Both the position numbers and the translations under genes were made by a program. Below, in pieces: positions 16,104 to 24,183 of a DNA stretch of 64,000 nt. The stretch's first letter is position 1. Each line of letters starts with the position of its first letter. The stretch is taken from NCBI RefSeq assembly GCF_001620365.2, contig NZ_LQMT02000033.1, forward strand, positions 1 through 64,000. Direction: 5' to 3'. Source of the stretch: Amycolatopsis keratiniphila subsp. keratiniphila (GTDB lineage Bacteria > Actinomycetota > Actinomycetes > Mycobacteriales > Pseudonocardiaceae). The notes beneath the pieces were generated by a model. The model had not been told where the DNA came from. It did not search any database and worked only from the letters and a program-made list of their open reading frames with translations.

Positions 16104-17234
16104 TCAGGACTGGGTGGCGAGCTTGGTTCCGATGTCGCGCAGGCCTTCGAGATCGTGCACGTCACTGGGGAGCGCGGGCACCCGCACCAGCGGGACCTCG
16201 GGATGTGCCCGCGTGAACCTGGCGAGCAGCCGCGTCTCTCGATCGGCCAGCGCGACCCGGTCCGCGTGCAGGCGAAGGACGGCTTCGGCCAGCGGAGCGC
16301 TGGTCTCGCCCTTCGCGAGCTGCTCGGCGGCCGCGACGGCTTCGGCACTGGACAGCGGGGCGAGCACCGGATGCGTCCGGTTCGCGACCAGCCCCGCCAG
16401 CGGCATGCTCTCCTCCGAAAGCCGCTCCACGAAATAGGACGCCTCGCGCAGCGCGTCCGGCTCCGGCGCGGCCACCACGAGGAACGACGTCCCGCCGGAC
16501 CGCAGCAGTTCGGAGGTCTTGCGCGCGCGTTCGCGGAAGCCGCCGAACATGCTGTCGAAGGCTTGCATGAACGCCGAAGCGTCGGTCAGCAGCTGGCCGC
16601 CGATGATCGTCGAGACGGCCTTCGCGAACATCGAGAATCCGGCGTTGACCACCTTGCGCAAGCCCCAGCCGCCCGCCTTGGCCGGGCCGGTGAGCAGTCG
16701 GATCATCCGGCCGTCGAGCGCGGTCGAGAGCCGCGTCGGCGCGTCGAGGAAGTCCAGCGCGGACCGGCTCGGCGGCGTGTCGACGATGATCAGATCCCAC
16801 TCGTCGGTGGCCGCGAGCTGCCCCAGCTTCTCCATCGCCATGTACTCCTGCGTGCCGGAGAACGACGTGGAAATGGTCTGGTAGAAGGGGTTCTGCAGCA
16901 GCTGCTCGGCGCGTTCCGGGCCGGCGTGCACGCGCACCATGTCGTCGAAGGTGCGGCGCATGTCGAGCATCATCGCCCACAGCTCGCCCTTGGGCTCGAA
17001 GCCTTCGACCTGCACCTGCTTCGGGTGATTGCCCAGCTCGCGCAGGCCGAGCGCCTGCGCCAGCCGCCGGGCCGGGTCGATGGTGAGCACCACCGTCTGC
17101 CGTCCGCGTTCGGCCGCGCGCAACGCGAGCGCCGCCGCGGTGGTCGTCTTGCCGACCCCGCCGGAACCGCAGCACACGATGACCCGGCTCTCCGGATCGT
17201 CGATCAGCTTGTCGACCTCCAGGACGTCCGACAT
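16104..17234 (-). CDS. ArsA/GET3-like ATPase, second subunit (Rv3680-like)
   Basis: A soluble P-loop ATPase of 376 residues related to anion-pumping and tail-anchored-protein ATPases. The deviant Walker A is GSGGVGKTT near residue 23; the switch region [15 protein letters not shown] and the Walker-B-like LIIVDTPPS are present. It begins inside the TGATG that ends the upstream ATPase, so translation is coupled and the two products probably act as a heterodimer. In M. tuberculosis the equivalent pair (Rv3679-Rv3680, named BagAB in the literature) lies next to whiB4 and is linked to envelope-stress tolerance. The ion-pump annotation often given to this family is not supported by a membrane partner here. 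Confidence 0.9.
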   Translation of the reverse strand: MSDVLEVDKLIDDPESRVIVCCGSGGVGKTTTAAALALRAAERGRQTVVLTIDPARRLAQALGLRELGNHPKQVQVEGFEPKGELWAMMLDMRRTFDDMVRVHAGPERAEQLLQNPFYQTISTSFSGTQEYMAMEKLGQLAATDEWDLIIVDTPPSRSALDFLDAPTRLSTALDGRMIRLLTGPAKAGGWGLRKVVNAGFSMFAKAVSTIIGGQLLTDASAFMQAFDSMFGGFRERARKTSELLRSGGTSFLVVAAPEPDALREASYFVERLSEESMPLAGLVANRTHPVLAPLSSAEAVAAAEQLAKGETSAPLAEAVLRLHADRVALADRETRLLARFTRAHPEVPLVRVPALPSDVHDLEGLRDIGTKLATQS

Positions 17235-18247
17235 CAGCGCACCCCCTGCTCGGTCAGCGCTTCGGCGAGGTCGTAGAGCGCCGCGACGTCGACGCCGTCG
17301 GTCAGATCCGGCAGTTCGAGACCCGGCAAGTCCGCTTCGGAAAGTTGCTCGCGGGCACGCTGCTCGGCCGCGACCCGCACGGCGTGTTCGACGGTCTCCT
17401 CGACGAGCGCGTCGAGAGTGCTTTCGGGCAGGTCGAGACCGGCCGACGCGAGGCCGGCGCGGACACGCGAGGCGTCGACACGGCCGTCCGCGGCGGCGGT
17501 CACCGAGCGGGCGGGCAGCCGCGGCGGGCGGACCCGGTTCACCAGCACGGCGCCGGGGCGCAGATCGGCGCCGTCGAGTTCGGCGACCGCTTCGACGGTC
17601 TCCCGCACCGGCATCTCTTCCAGCAGAGTCACCAGGTGGACCGCGGTCTCACCGGAATGCAGCAGCCGCACGACGCCGTCGGCCTGGCCGCGGATCGGGC
17701 CGGTCTTGGCGAGATCGGTCAGCGCCTTGGTGACGTCGAGGAACTTCACGACCCGGCCGGTGGGCGGCGAGTCGACGACGACGGCGTCGTAGGTGTGGCG
17801 GCCGTCCGATTCGGTGCGGCCGACGCATTCCTTGATCTTCCCGGTGAGCAGGACGTCGCGCAGGCCCGGCGCGAGCGTAGTCGCGAACTCGATCGCGCCC
17901 ATCCGCCGCAGCGTCCGCCCCGCGAAGCCGAGGTTGTAGAACATCTCGAAGTATTCGAGCAGCGCGGCCTCGACGTCGATGTGCAGGGCGCGCAGTTCGC
18001 CGCCGCCGGGGACGGCCGCGATGCGCTGCTCCGCGTACGGGAGAGGCTCGGTGTCGAAGAGCTGGGCGATGCCCTGGCGGCCTTCGACCTCGATCAGCAG
18101 CACTCGGCGTCCGCCCTTGGCGAGCGCGAGGCCCAGCGAGGCGGCGAGCGTGGTCTTGCCCGTCCCGCCCTTACCGGTGACGAAATGCAGCCTGGCTCTC
18201 GCGAGTTCGTCGGTCCAGCCGGCAAGGGGTGTGCTCACCGGTCCCAC
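17234..18247 (-). CDS. ArsA/GET3-like ATPase, first subunit (Rv3679-like)
   Basis: A 337-residue P-loop ATPase with deviant Walker [13 protein letters not shown], the [13 protein letters not shown] block strongly conserved in Rv3679, [13 protein letters not shown], and [10 protein letters not shown] as switch I. The stop overlaps the start of the partner ATPase by one base. Start GTG 18247 is used; GTG 18238 (VSTPLAG) is an alternative. A small membrane protein lies 13 bp upstream on the same strand and probably heads the operon. Confidence 0.9.
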   Translation of the reverse strand: MGPVSTPLAGWTDELARARLHFVTGKGGTGKTTLAASLGLALAKGGRRVLLIEVEGRQGIAQLFDTEPLPYAEQRIAAVPGGGELRALHIDVEAALLEYFEMFYNLGFAGRTLRRMGAIEFATTLAPGLRDVLLTGKIKECVGRTESDGRHTYDAVVVDSPPTGRVVKFLDVTKALTDLAKTGPIRGQADGVVRLLHSGETAVHLVTLLEEMPVRETVEAVAELDGADLRPGAVLVNRVRPPRLPARSVTAAADGRVDASRVRAGLASAGLDLPESTLDALVEETVEHAVRVAAEQRAREQLSEADLPGLELPDLTDGVDVAALYDLAEALTEQGVR

Positions 18248-18260
18248 CCTAATTGAGCGA

Positions 18261-18509
18261 TCAGCTCGCCAGCATCATGACGCCGAGCGCGGCCACGACC
18301 AGTCCTGCGACGCACCAGGTCAGGACGCCGGGCAGCACCGTGAGCATCACCACACCGAGCAGCAGGAGGGCGACGAAGGCCACCGCGCCGGTGACCGCGA
18401 CCGTCGCCGAGCTGTCCGTGCGGTCCCGTGCCTTCGCCATCAGGACCAGCACCAGCGGCAGCCCGGCGGCGGCGAGCAGGACGGTCGCGATCACACGCCA
18501 GGTCTCCAC
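18261..18509 (-). CDS. Small membrane protein, unknown
   Basis: An 82-residue, very hydrophobic protein with three likely membrane segments (about residues 3-20, 31-48 and 54-78) separated by KARDRTD. GTG 18509 (VETWRVIATVLL) is preferred; reading further upstream would translate the adjacent palindrome. It precedes the two ArsA-like ATPases by 13 bp, so it may be their membrane partner. No family was recognised. Confidence 0.7.
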   Translation of the reverse strand: METWRVIATVLLAAAGLPLVLVLMAKARDRTDSSATVAVTGAVAFVALLLLGVVMLTVLPGVLTWCVAGLVVAALGVMMLAS

Positions 18510-18533
18510 GGGCCCACCGTAGCGCCGCCGAAC

Positions 18534-18588
18534 GCGCGTGAAGGCCCCCTTCCCTCGGCTCAGCAGAGGGAAGGGGGCCTTCACGCGC
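18534..18588. terminator. Gene-end palindrome (family C)
   Basis: Perfect 22-bp arms at 18534-18555 and 18567-18588 with an 11-nt loop, containing GTGAAGGCCCCCTTCCCT. It sits just beyond the lipase stop on the - strand and upstream of the small membrane gene. Confidence 0.75.
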
Positions 18589-18593
18589 TTCCG

Positions 18594-19538
18594 TCAGCTC
18601 CCGATGGGGGTCGCGGGCACGCAGGGGACCGGCTTCGCGTGCGCCGGGTCCAGCGCGTTGAGGACGTGCCCGGCGGCGTTGCGGTCGGCGGCGACCCCGG
18701 CGTGCTCGGCCAGGTCCAGCAGGCAGCTGTCCTGCAGCACGATGTTCTTCACGTTCGGGCCGGAGCCCATGCCGCTCGTGTACGGGACGACGGCTTCGTC
18801 GTAGCGGGTCATGATGTTCGTGTAGGTCACGCCAGGCTGGAAGACGCCGTTGCCCGACCGCAGCTTCGTGAGGAACTCCGAACCGCGCAGGAACTGTCGG
18901 CACGAACCGCAGAGCGGGTCGAGGATGCCGTTGAACCCGGGTGCGAGCCCCAGCGCGCCGGCGAGCGCGTACAGATGCGACGCGCCGAACAACGTCGTGC
19001 CGTTCCAGAGCGGGGTCAGGCTGACGTACTTGTCCACTTTGGACGCTCCGCCGAGGAACTTCACATAGTAAGAAGGCATCAGCGTGCCTTCGGAATGCCC
19101 GAGGATGTCCACCTTGGCCGCGCCGGTCGCGCCGCGCACCTTGTCGATGAACGCGGAAAGCTCCTTCGCGCTCTGCTCCATCGGCAGCAGCCCGCCGGGC
19201 TGGTAGATCGGCAGCGGCTCCCCTGGGACGCCATAGGTGAGGGAGAAGACGCAATACCCCTGGTTCTTGAGAAGCGGGCCGAACGTCTGCCAGTTCACCG
19301 TCTGGTTGGCGCTGAGGCCGTGGGTGAGCACCACCGGATTCGGATGGGCCGTGCTCGGACGGCAGTCGAAGTCGTTCGCGCCGGGTGGCGGGCCGCCGGG
19401 GTTCGCCGCCTGTGCGGGCAGTGCCGCGGCCAGCGTCCACGGGACGGGGAGTTCCTCGTCGGCGGTCGCGGGTGCAGTGCAGATCAGGGCAAGGGCCGCG
19501 GCCAGGAAGGTGGCGGCGAGGGACTTCGTCGTCCGCAT
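18594..19538 (-). CDS. Secreted triacylglycerol lipase (Lipase_2-like)
   Basis: A 314-residue exported lipase. A Sec signal peptide (LAATFLAAALALICTAPATA) is followed by an alpha/beta hydrolase with oxyanion region VVLTHGLSANQ, nucleophile Ser in GHSEGT, Asp likely in RYDEAVVPYTSG and His in AEHAGVAADRNAAGH. Cys pairs (CGSC, C near both ends) suggest disulfides. Substrates would be extracellular acylglycerols or esters. AGGA lies 8 nt upstream of ATG 19538, and an inverted repeat in the leader is a candidate operator. It stands alone between the ATPase operon and the DUF4177/RidA genes, a position that in mycobacteria carries no lipase, so it may be an insertion. Confidence 0.88.
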   Translation of the reverse strand: MRTTKSLAATFLAAALALICTAPATADEELPVPWTLAAALPAQAANPGGPPPGANDFDCRPSTAHPNPVVLTHGLSANQTVNWQTFGPLLKNQGYCVFSLTYGVPGEPLPIYQPGGLLPMEQSAKELSAFIDKVRGATGAAKVDILGHSEGTLMPSYYVKFLGGASKVDKYVSLTPLWNGTTLFGASHLYALAGALGLAPGFNGILDPLCGSCRQFLRGSEFLTKLRSGNGVFQPGVTYTNIMTRYDEAVVPYTSGMGSGPNVKNIVLQDSCLLDLAEHAGVAADRNAAGHVLNALDPAHAKPVPCVPATPIGS

Positions 19539-19551
19539 GTCGGCGTCCTAT

Positions 19552-19565
19552 CTACTCCCGAGTAG
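19552..19565. promoter_or_regulatory. Candidate repressor operator in front of the lipase
   Basis: CTACTC and GAGTAG form 6-bp inverted arms around CC, 14-27 nt upstream of the lipase start. The placement would let a bound repressor block transcription or initiation. TetR-type lipid regulators often use similar short palindromes; no regulator gene is adjacent. Confidence 0.4.
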
Positions 19566-19667
19566 GTGTGAAGTGAACCACATCGGCGGGAAATCGGCGA
19601 ACCGGTCGCGAGAGGGTTTTCCGCATGTGTGTCGGGCGCCCTTGCCGGTTTGGCTACGCTCCCGGGC

Positions 19668-19829
19668 ATGAGCGCCACCAAGTGGGAGTACGCGACCGTC
19701 CCCCTGTTGATCCACGCCACCAAGCAGATCCTCGACCAGTGGGGCGAGGACGGCTGGGAGCTCGTCACCGTGCTCCCGAACCCGACCGGCGAGCAGCACG
19801 TCGCCTACCTCAAACGACCGAAGAACTGA
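19668..19829 (+). CDS. DUF4177 small protein
   Basis: A 53-residue protein starting MSATKWEYATVPLL and continuing ILDQWGEDGWELVTVLPN, the DUF4177 signature. ATG 19668 follows TACGCT closely, so the transcript is probably leaderless. It precedes the RidA-like gene by 12 bp, as the short gene Rv3678A does beside Rv3678c. Function unknown. Confidence 0.85.
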   Translation: MSATKWEYATVPLLIHATKQILDQWGEDGWELVTVLPNPTGEQHVAYLKRPKN

Positions 19830-19841
19830 GGGCCTGAAGCC

Positions 19842-20297
19842 ATGACCTGGAGCGATCGCCTCGCCGAGCTCGGTATCGAACTGCCGGCCGTCGCCGCCCC
19901 GCTGGCGGCGTATGTGCCCGCCGTCCGCACCGGTTCGCACGTCTACACGGCCGGGCAGCTGCCCTTCGTGAAGGGTGAGCTCGAAGCGACCGGCAAGGTC
20001 GGCGCCGAGGTCAGCCCCGAAGAGGCGAAGCAGTACGCGCGGACGTCGATCCTCAACGCCCTCGCCGCGGTCGACTCGGTCGCCGGTATCGACAACGTCG
20101 TGCGGGTGGTCAAGGTCGTCGGGTTCGTGGCGTCCGCGGAGGGCTTCACCGGCCAGCCCGCGGTGATCAACGGCGCGTCCGAGCTGCTCGGCGAGATCTT
20201 CGGCGAGGCGGGTATCCACGCCCGCTCGGCCGTCGGCGTCGCCGAGCTGCCGATCGGGGCGCCGGTCGAGATCGAACTGATCGTGGAGGTGAAGTGA
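19842..20297 (+). CDS. RidA/YjgF-family protein (Rv3678c-like)
   Basis: A 151-residue member of the RidA superfamily, whose best-known members hydrolyse reactive enamine/imine intermediates such as 2-aminoacrylate. Visible marks: VYTAGQLPFVKGEL, NALAAVDSVAGIDNVVRVVKVVGFV, and the C-terminal ARSAVGVAELPIGAPVEIELIVEV block. The conserved ARSAVGV arginine that binds the substrate carboxylate in active RidA is present. It overlaps the next gene in TGATG, so the two unknown paralogues downstream are translationally coupled to it. Confidence 0.9.
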   Translation: MTWSDRLAELGIELPAVAAPLAAYVPAVRTGSHVYTAGQLPFVKGELEATGKVGAEVSPEEAKQYARTSILNALAAVDSVAGIDNVVRVVKVVGFVASAEGFTGQPAVINGASELLGEIFGEAGIHARSAVGVAELPIGAPVEIELIVEVK

Positions 20298-20926
20298 TGG
20301 ACCCGGACATCGAACGGTCCTCGCACGAGCTCCTGCTCCGGCTGGCCGGACGGCTGCCGGACCAGCTCTTGTGGCGGTTCCGTGACTGGCTGGGCGAAGG
20401 CGCGATGGGCACGCTCGCGCGCACCCTGCCCAGGTCTTTGCTTAAGCACAGGATCGACCTGGATCAAACCGAGTATCGCCTGCTAGTCGCCGGACTCATC
20501 CCTCACGGGGCCGACTGGCATCAGGTGAGTTCCACCCTGGGGGTAGACGACGTCACCGAGACCAGGTACACATTCACGCAGAGTGCGCCCGAATGGGTGA
20601 ACTCCGTCGACTCTGTGTCCGTATTGATCCACGCGACGTTGCGGGGACGGCCGGATGTGGGTGAAGTGCGGCAAAGCTGGCGACACCTCGGTGTGGTCGG
20701 CGAGGGTGGGGCGAAACGAGTCCTCCTGGTCACGGCGACGAACGGCCTGCCGAGGCTGACCGGCGAACTGCAGCGCGTCCTGCGCGTGCTGGGTGACGAG
20801 GAGCCCGGCGTCGAGGTTCTCCCGCCGAGCATCGACCTCACCGGCTATCACCGCACCGCGCTCGCCAACTCCGAGCTGGTCTGTGTGGGCGCGGTGGACA
20901 CCGGAAGTCGGCTGGTCGCCGCTTAA
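20297..20926 (+). CDS. Unknown protein, first of a tandem paralogous pair
   Basis: A 209-residue soluble protein without signal or membrane segments. ATG 20297 is set by GGAGG 7 nt upstream and by overlap with the RidA stop. I recognise no named family. Its N-terminal helical part (HELLLRLAGRLPDQLL, later EYRLLVAGL) and C-terminal alpha/beta part (KRVLLVTATNGLPRLTGEL, GYHRTALANSELVCVG) both align by eye with the next gene (NLLLALAGRIDDSAL; RVVLVEIGPEGNPPAVAF; AYHQAASS). The pair seems to have arisen by duplication. Context links it to RidA-type metabolite repair or to the redox genes downstream, but no function is claimed. Confidence 0.75.
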   Translation: MDPDIERSSHELLLRLAGRLPDQLLWRFRDWLGEGAMGTLARTLPRSLLKHRIDLDQTEYRLLVAGLIPHGADWHQVSSTLGVDDVTETRYTFTQSAPEWVNSVDSVSVLIHATLRGRPDVGEVRQSWRHLGVVGEGGAKRVLLVTATNGLPRLTGELQRVLRVLGDEEPGVEVLPPSIDLTGYHRTALANSELVCVGAVDTGSRLVAA

Positions 20927-20964
20927 CGCTCGCTCCACCAGGCGAGCCGGGAGGGAGCAGAGCA

Positions 20965-22110
20965 ATGGTGGAGGTCCACGACGGCCCGCCCATGGACGGG
21001 TTCTCGGTGCCCCTGCGCCTGCACAACCTGTTACTGGCCCTGGCGGGTCGTATCGACGACAGTGCTTTGACCGAAGCGCGTGAGCTGATCGCGCGTGCGC
21101 ACATCGACGAAGCGGTGGAGCTCACCACCGGCACCCTGATCGCGGGGAAGATCCCGGTGAGCTCCTCCGAACAGCGCGAACTCGCGCTCGTCCTCGAGAT
21201 GAGCCGGTCCGACGCCACCCTCGCGAACGACCTGCTGGTCGTCGAGGAGGACGAGCCGGTGCTCACCCACCGGTTCACCGGGGAGAACCAGCCCGAATTC
21301 GGCCTCGCCGAGGCGCTCGACCGCACCCTGCAGGTGCTGCCGGACGTCCGGTCGGTGCACGCGGTGTGGCGGAACACGCCGGCGGGCAGTGTGCCCGGCG
21401 CGCTGCCGCAGCGGGTGGTCCTGGTCGAGATCGGGCCCGAGGGCAACCCGCCCGCGGTCGCGTTCCGCGTGGACACCGCGCTTCGCCGCGCGGGTATCCG
21501 CTCGGTCGTCGAGGTCGCGGGTCCCGGCGTCGCACGGTCCGCGTACCACCAGGCCGCGTCTTCGGCCGCGAGTCCTGTCTGGGTCACCGGGAGTACCCAC
21601 TCCAGTGACTTTCGATCCGAACCGGTGACCCCGCCGCCCGCTCCCTCCCCGGCTCCCGAGCCGGTCAAGGAGCAGCCGAGCAGGCACGGGCTGCGGCCGG
21701 TGAGCGCCGGGAGCCACGAACCGGCCGAGCCGATCGCGCCGGTGGTGCCGATCGTGCAGCAGGCGCCCGCGACGACGTCGTCCTCGTCTTCGTCGGAGTC
21801 GGCACCGCCGCGCAAGTCGCGGGCGGAGACCCGCGCCGAGCGCACGGCCGACCTGACCCCGGCCGAGGTGGCGCAGCTTCGCCAGGCGCTCAAGGAGGAC
21901 CCCGAAAAGGGCCGCGAGATCGCCACGGGCAAGCCGAGCATGCACGAGGTCGTCGAGCTGCCCGCTCTCGACCTCGACGATCCCAGCCTGAGCGAGCGCG
22001 ACCGCGCGCTCCTGCGCGAGCTGCACGCCGAGCTCGCCGAACGGGAGCGTGCCGAAGCTGCGAAGATCCGGCTGAACGGCGCTTCGCGCAGCAGCGGCTG
22101 GTCCTCCTGA
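20965..22110 (+). CDS. Unknown protein, second of the pair, with Pro/Ser-rich linker
   Basis: A 381-residue protein. Residues ~10-200 form the domain shared with the preceding gene. Residues ~205-290 are low-complexity and rich in Pro, Ser, Ala and Glu (PPPAPSPAPEP; a run of six Ser). Residues ~290-381 are strongly charged and helical (KSRAETRAERTADLTPAEVA, RDRALLRELHAELAERERAE), a likely coiled coil. GGGAGGG precedes ATG 20965 by 9 nt. The charged tail may mediate assembly. No catalytic motif is visible. It ends shortly before a cruciform-like inverted repeat. Confidence 0.75.
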   Translation: MVEVHDGPPMDGFSVPLRLHNLLLALAGRIDDSALTEARELIARAHIDEAVELTTGTLIAGKIPVSSSEQRELALVLEMSRSDATLANDLLVVEEDEPVLTHRFTGENQPEFGLAEALDRTLQVLPDVRSVHAVWRNTPAGSVPGALPQRVVLVEIGPEGNPPAVAFRVDTALRRAGIRSVVEVAGPGVARSAYHQAASSAASPVWVTGSTHSSDFRSEPVTPPPAPSPAPEPVKEQPSRHGLRPVSAGSHEPAEPIAPVVPIVQQAPATTSSSSSSESAPPRKSRAETRAERTADLTPAEVAQLRQALKEDPEKGREIATGKPSMHEVVELPALDLDDPSLSERDRALLRELHAELAERERAEAAKIRLNGASRSSGWSS

Positions 22111-22119
22111 CGAGTCCCA

Positions 22120-22183
22120 CGCGTTTCGTCCTCTGAATGCGGTAGTTGCACGCGCAACGATCGCAACCAGAGGACGAAACGCG
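22120..22183. terminator. Nested inverted repeat (family F)
   Basis: Outer arms CGCGTTTCGTCCTCTG (22120-22135) and its complement (22168-22183) are perfect; an inner GTTGC/GCAAC pair (22145-22158) nests inside. It lies between two + strand genes, so it should end the RidA transcript before the Nudix gene, whose leaderless GTG starts 17 bp later. Confidence 0.65.
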
Positions 22184-22199
22184 GTGTTAGGTTGCGGGT

Positions 22200-23012
22200 G
22201 TGGCTGAAGAACTGACATTCGACATCCCGGTGGGGGCCGGGGTGGGCACCCGCGCCAACGCCGACGGCGAGCCCGTGACGCCCAAGGACGCGGCGACCGT
22301 GATCCTCCTCCGCGACGGCGCCGAAGGCGTCGAGGTCTTCCTGCAGCACCGGGTGAAGGGCATGCCCTTCGCGGGCGGCATGACGGTCTTCCCCGGCGGC
22401 GGCGTGGATTCCCGCGATGTCGACACCTCCGTGAGCTGGGCGGGCCCGGAGCCCGCCTGGTGGGCGGAGCGCTTCGGCTGCGACGAGTCGCTGGCCCGCG
22501 CCCTGGTGTGCGCGGCCGTGCGGGAGACGTTCGAGGAGTCGGGCGTGCTGCTCGCGAGCACCGGCGACACGGTCGTCACCGACACGACGCCGTACCACGA
22601 CGCCCGCGAAAAGCTGGTCTCCCGCGAGCTCTCGCTCGCCGCGTTCCTCGAAGCGAACGGTCTGACACTGCGCGCGGATCTCTTGCGCCCGTGGGCGAAC
22701 TGGGTCACCCCGCCGCAGGAACCGCGCCGCTACGACACCTGCTTCTTCGTCGCCGTGCTGCCCGAGGGCCAGGAGGCGGACGGCGCCACCTCCGAGGCCG
22801 TCAGCTCCGGCTGGCAGCGGCCGGAAGAGGCCATCGCCGATGCCAAGGAAGGCCGCCGCATGCTCATGCCACCCACCTGGATCACGCTCGCGGAACTCGG
22901 CGAATTCGACTCGTCGGCCGCGGCCCAGGCCGCCGAGCGCGAGATCTCGAAGATCATGCCGACGCTGGTGCGCGACGGCGACAAGGTCCGCGTCATCCTG
23001 GACCCGGCGTGA
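22200..23012 (+). CDS. Nudix hydrolase with split Nudix box (NUDT19-like)
   Basis: A 270-residue Nudix-fold protein that should hydrolyse a nucleoside-diphosphate-linked compound. The box is interrupted: FPGGGVDSRD is followed by about 40 extra residues before AAVRETFEESGV supplies the REUXEEXGU part. The same kind of insertion is known in NUDT19/RP2-type CoA diphosphatases, which makes a CoA-type substrate plausible. The 5' flank TAGGTT...GTG suggests a leaderless start at GTG 22200. Its stop overlaps the MBL gene start (GTGA). Confidence 0.88.
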   Translation: MAEELTFDIPVGAGVGTRANADGEPVTPKDAATVILLRDGAEGVEVFLQHRVKGMPFAGGMTVFPGGGVDSRDVDTSVSWAGPEPAWWAERFGCDESLARALVCAAVRETFEESGVLLASTGDTVVTDTTPYHDAREKLVSRELSLAAFLEANGLTLRADLLRPWANWVTPPQEPRRYDTCFFVAVLPEGQEADGATSEAVSSGWQRPEEAIADAKEGRRMLMPPTWITLAELGEFDSSAAAQAAEREISKIMPTLVRDGDKVRVILDPA

Positions 23013-23779
23013 GCGCCCCCGCGTACGGCGTGCTGCGCCGGATCACGCCGACGGCTTCCGTGCTGCTGGAGAACAATCCTTCGTCGATGACGTTGGAGGG
23101 CACCAATTCCTGGGTGCTGCGCGGGCCCGGCGCGTCCGGTTCCGTGGTCGTCGACCCCGGTCACGAGGACATCGAGCATCTGACGCTGCTCGCGGAAACC
23201 GGCGACGTCGAGCTGATCGTGCTCACCCACCATCACCCCGACCACGCCGAGGGCGCGCCCTGGTTCGCCGAGCGCGTCGATGCTCCCGTGCGGGCCTTCG
23301 ACGAGAAGCTCTGCATCGGCGGGAAGTCCCTTGTGGACGGTGAGGTGATCGAGGCCGGCGGTGTCCGGCTGTCGGTGCTGCACACGCCCGGGCACACCGG
23401 CGACTCGATCTGCCTGGTGTCCGACGGCCAGATCCTGACCGGTGACACCATCCTCGGCCGCGGCACCACCGTGCTGCACGACCTCGGCGACTACCTGCGC
23501 TCGCTGCGGAAACTCATCGGGCTGCCCGACGGCACCGTCGGCCTGCCGGGACACGGCCCGGAACTGCCCGATCTGGCCGCGACCGCGCGCGAATACCTGG
23601 CACACCGGGAAGAACGGCTCGACCAGGTGCGTTCGGCACTGGAGACGCTCGGCGCGGACGCCACCCCGCGCCAGGTGGTCGAGGTCGTCTACGCCGACGT
23701 CGACAAGGCTTTGTGGGCGCCCGCCGAATGGAGCGTGCGGGCGCAGTTGGACTACCTGAGGTCGGAGGACGGCGAATGA
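23009..23779 (+). CDS. MBL-fold metallohydrolase (Rv3677c-like)
   Basis: A 256-residue metallo-beta-lactamase-fold hydrolase of the glyoxalase II/LACTB2 group. The dinuclear zinc motif THHHPDHAEG, the HTPGHTGDS block, TGDTILGRG and GLPGHGPE are all present. A C-terminal helical domain (AHREERLDQVRSALE) is typical of LACTB2-like members. LACTB2 is an RNase, so thioester hydrolysis and RNA cleavage both remain open. Start GTG 23009 overlaps the Nudix stop, and ATGA at its end overlaps the glutaredoxin-like gene, giving a tight three-gene unit. Confidence 0.9.
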   Translation: MSAPAYGVLRRITPTASVLLENNPSSMTLEGTNSWVLRGPGASGSVVVDPGHEDIEHLTLLAETGDVELIVLTHHHPDHAEGAPWFAERVDAPVRAFDEKLCIGGKSLVDGEVIEAGGVRLSVLHTPGHTGDSICLVSDGQILTGDTILGRGTTVLHDLGDYLRSLRKLIGLPDGTVGLPGHGPELPDLAATAREYLAHREERLDQVRSALETLGADATPRQVVEVVYADVDKALWAPAEWSVRAQLDYLRSEDGE

Positions 23780-24027
23780 GTGACGTCGAGGTCGAGTTCT
23801 ACTGGCGCCCCGGATGCGGGTTCTGCGCCGCGCTGGAGCGGCCGCTGTCGAAGAGCGGCTTCAAGGTGAAGCGGGTCAACATCTGGGAGGACCCGGAGGC
23901 CGCCGCGCGGGTGCGTTCCGTGGCCAATGGGAACGAGGTCGTGCCGACGGTGTTCGTGGGCTCGAAGGCGATGGTGAACCCTTCGTTCGGGGAGATCGAG
24001 GCCGCCGTGAAGGCCGCCTCAGCCTGA
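23776..24027 (+). CDS. Glutaredoxin/mycoredoxin-like protein
   Basis: An 83-residue thioredoxin-fold protein with the active site RPGCGFCAALE (CGFC) and the cis-proline region VVPTVFVG. The size and CxxC placement near residue 14 fit mycoredoxin-type proteins, which reduce mycothiol-mixed disulfides in actinobacteria. ATG 23776 overlaps the stop of the MBL gene. A long terminator palindrome follows 10 bp after the stop. Confidence 0.88.
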   Translation: MSDVEVEFYWRPGCGFCAALERPLSKSGFKVKRVNIWEDPEAAARVRSVANGNEVVPTVFVGSKAMVNPSFGEIEAAVKAASA

Positions 24028-24037
24028 CCCGCAGCGT

Positions 24038-24090
24038 GCTATGAACGGTCCGTTCCTTGCAAAATTTGCAAGGAACGGACCGTTCATAGC
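24038..24090. terminator. Gene-end palindrome, family A (copy 1)
   Basis: Arms 24038-24063 and 24065-24090 are perfectly complementary (26 bp around a single base). The central 47 bases are identical to the copy at 31521-31567, 7.4 kb away. It ends the Nudix/MBL/glutaredoxin operon and converges with the clamp gene. Confidence 0.8.
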
Positions 24091-24183
24091 GTTCAGTGCC
24101 GGATGACGCGTCGAGCAACCGGGGTGCGAAAGCCACTTTCGCAACACGTCGCCGAGCCGCCCGGCCACGCACGAAAGCGGACG

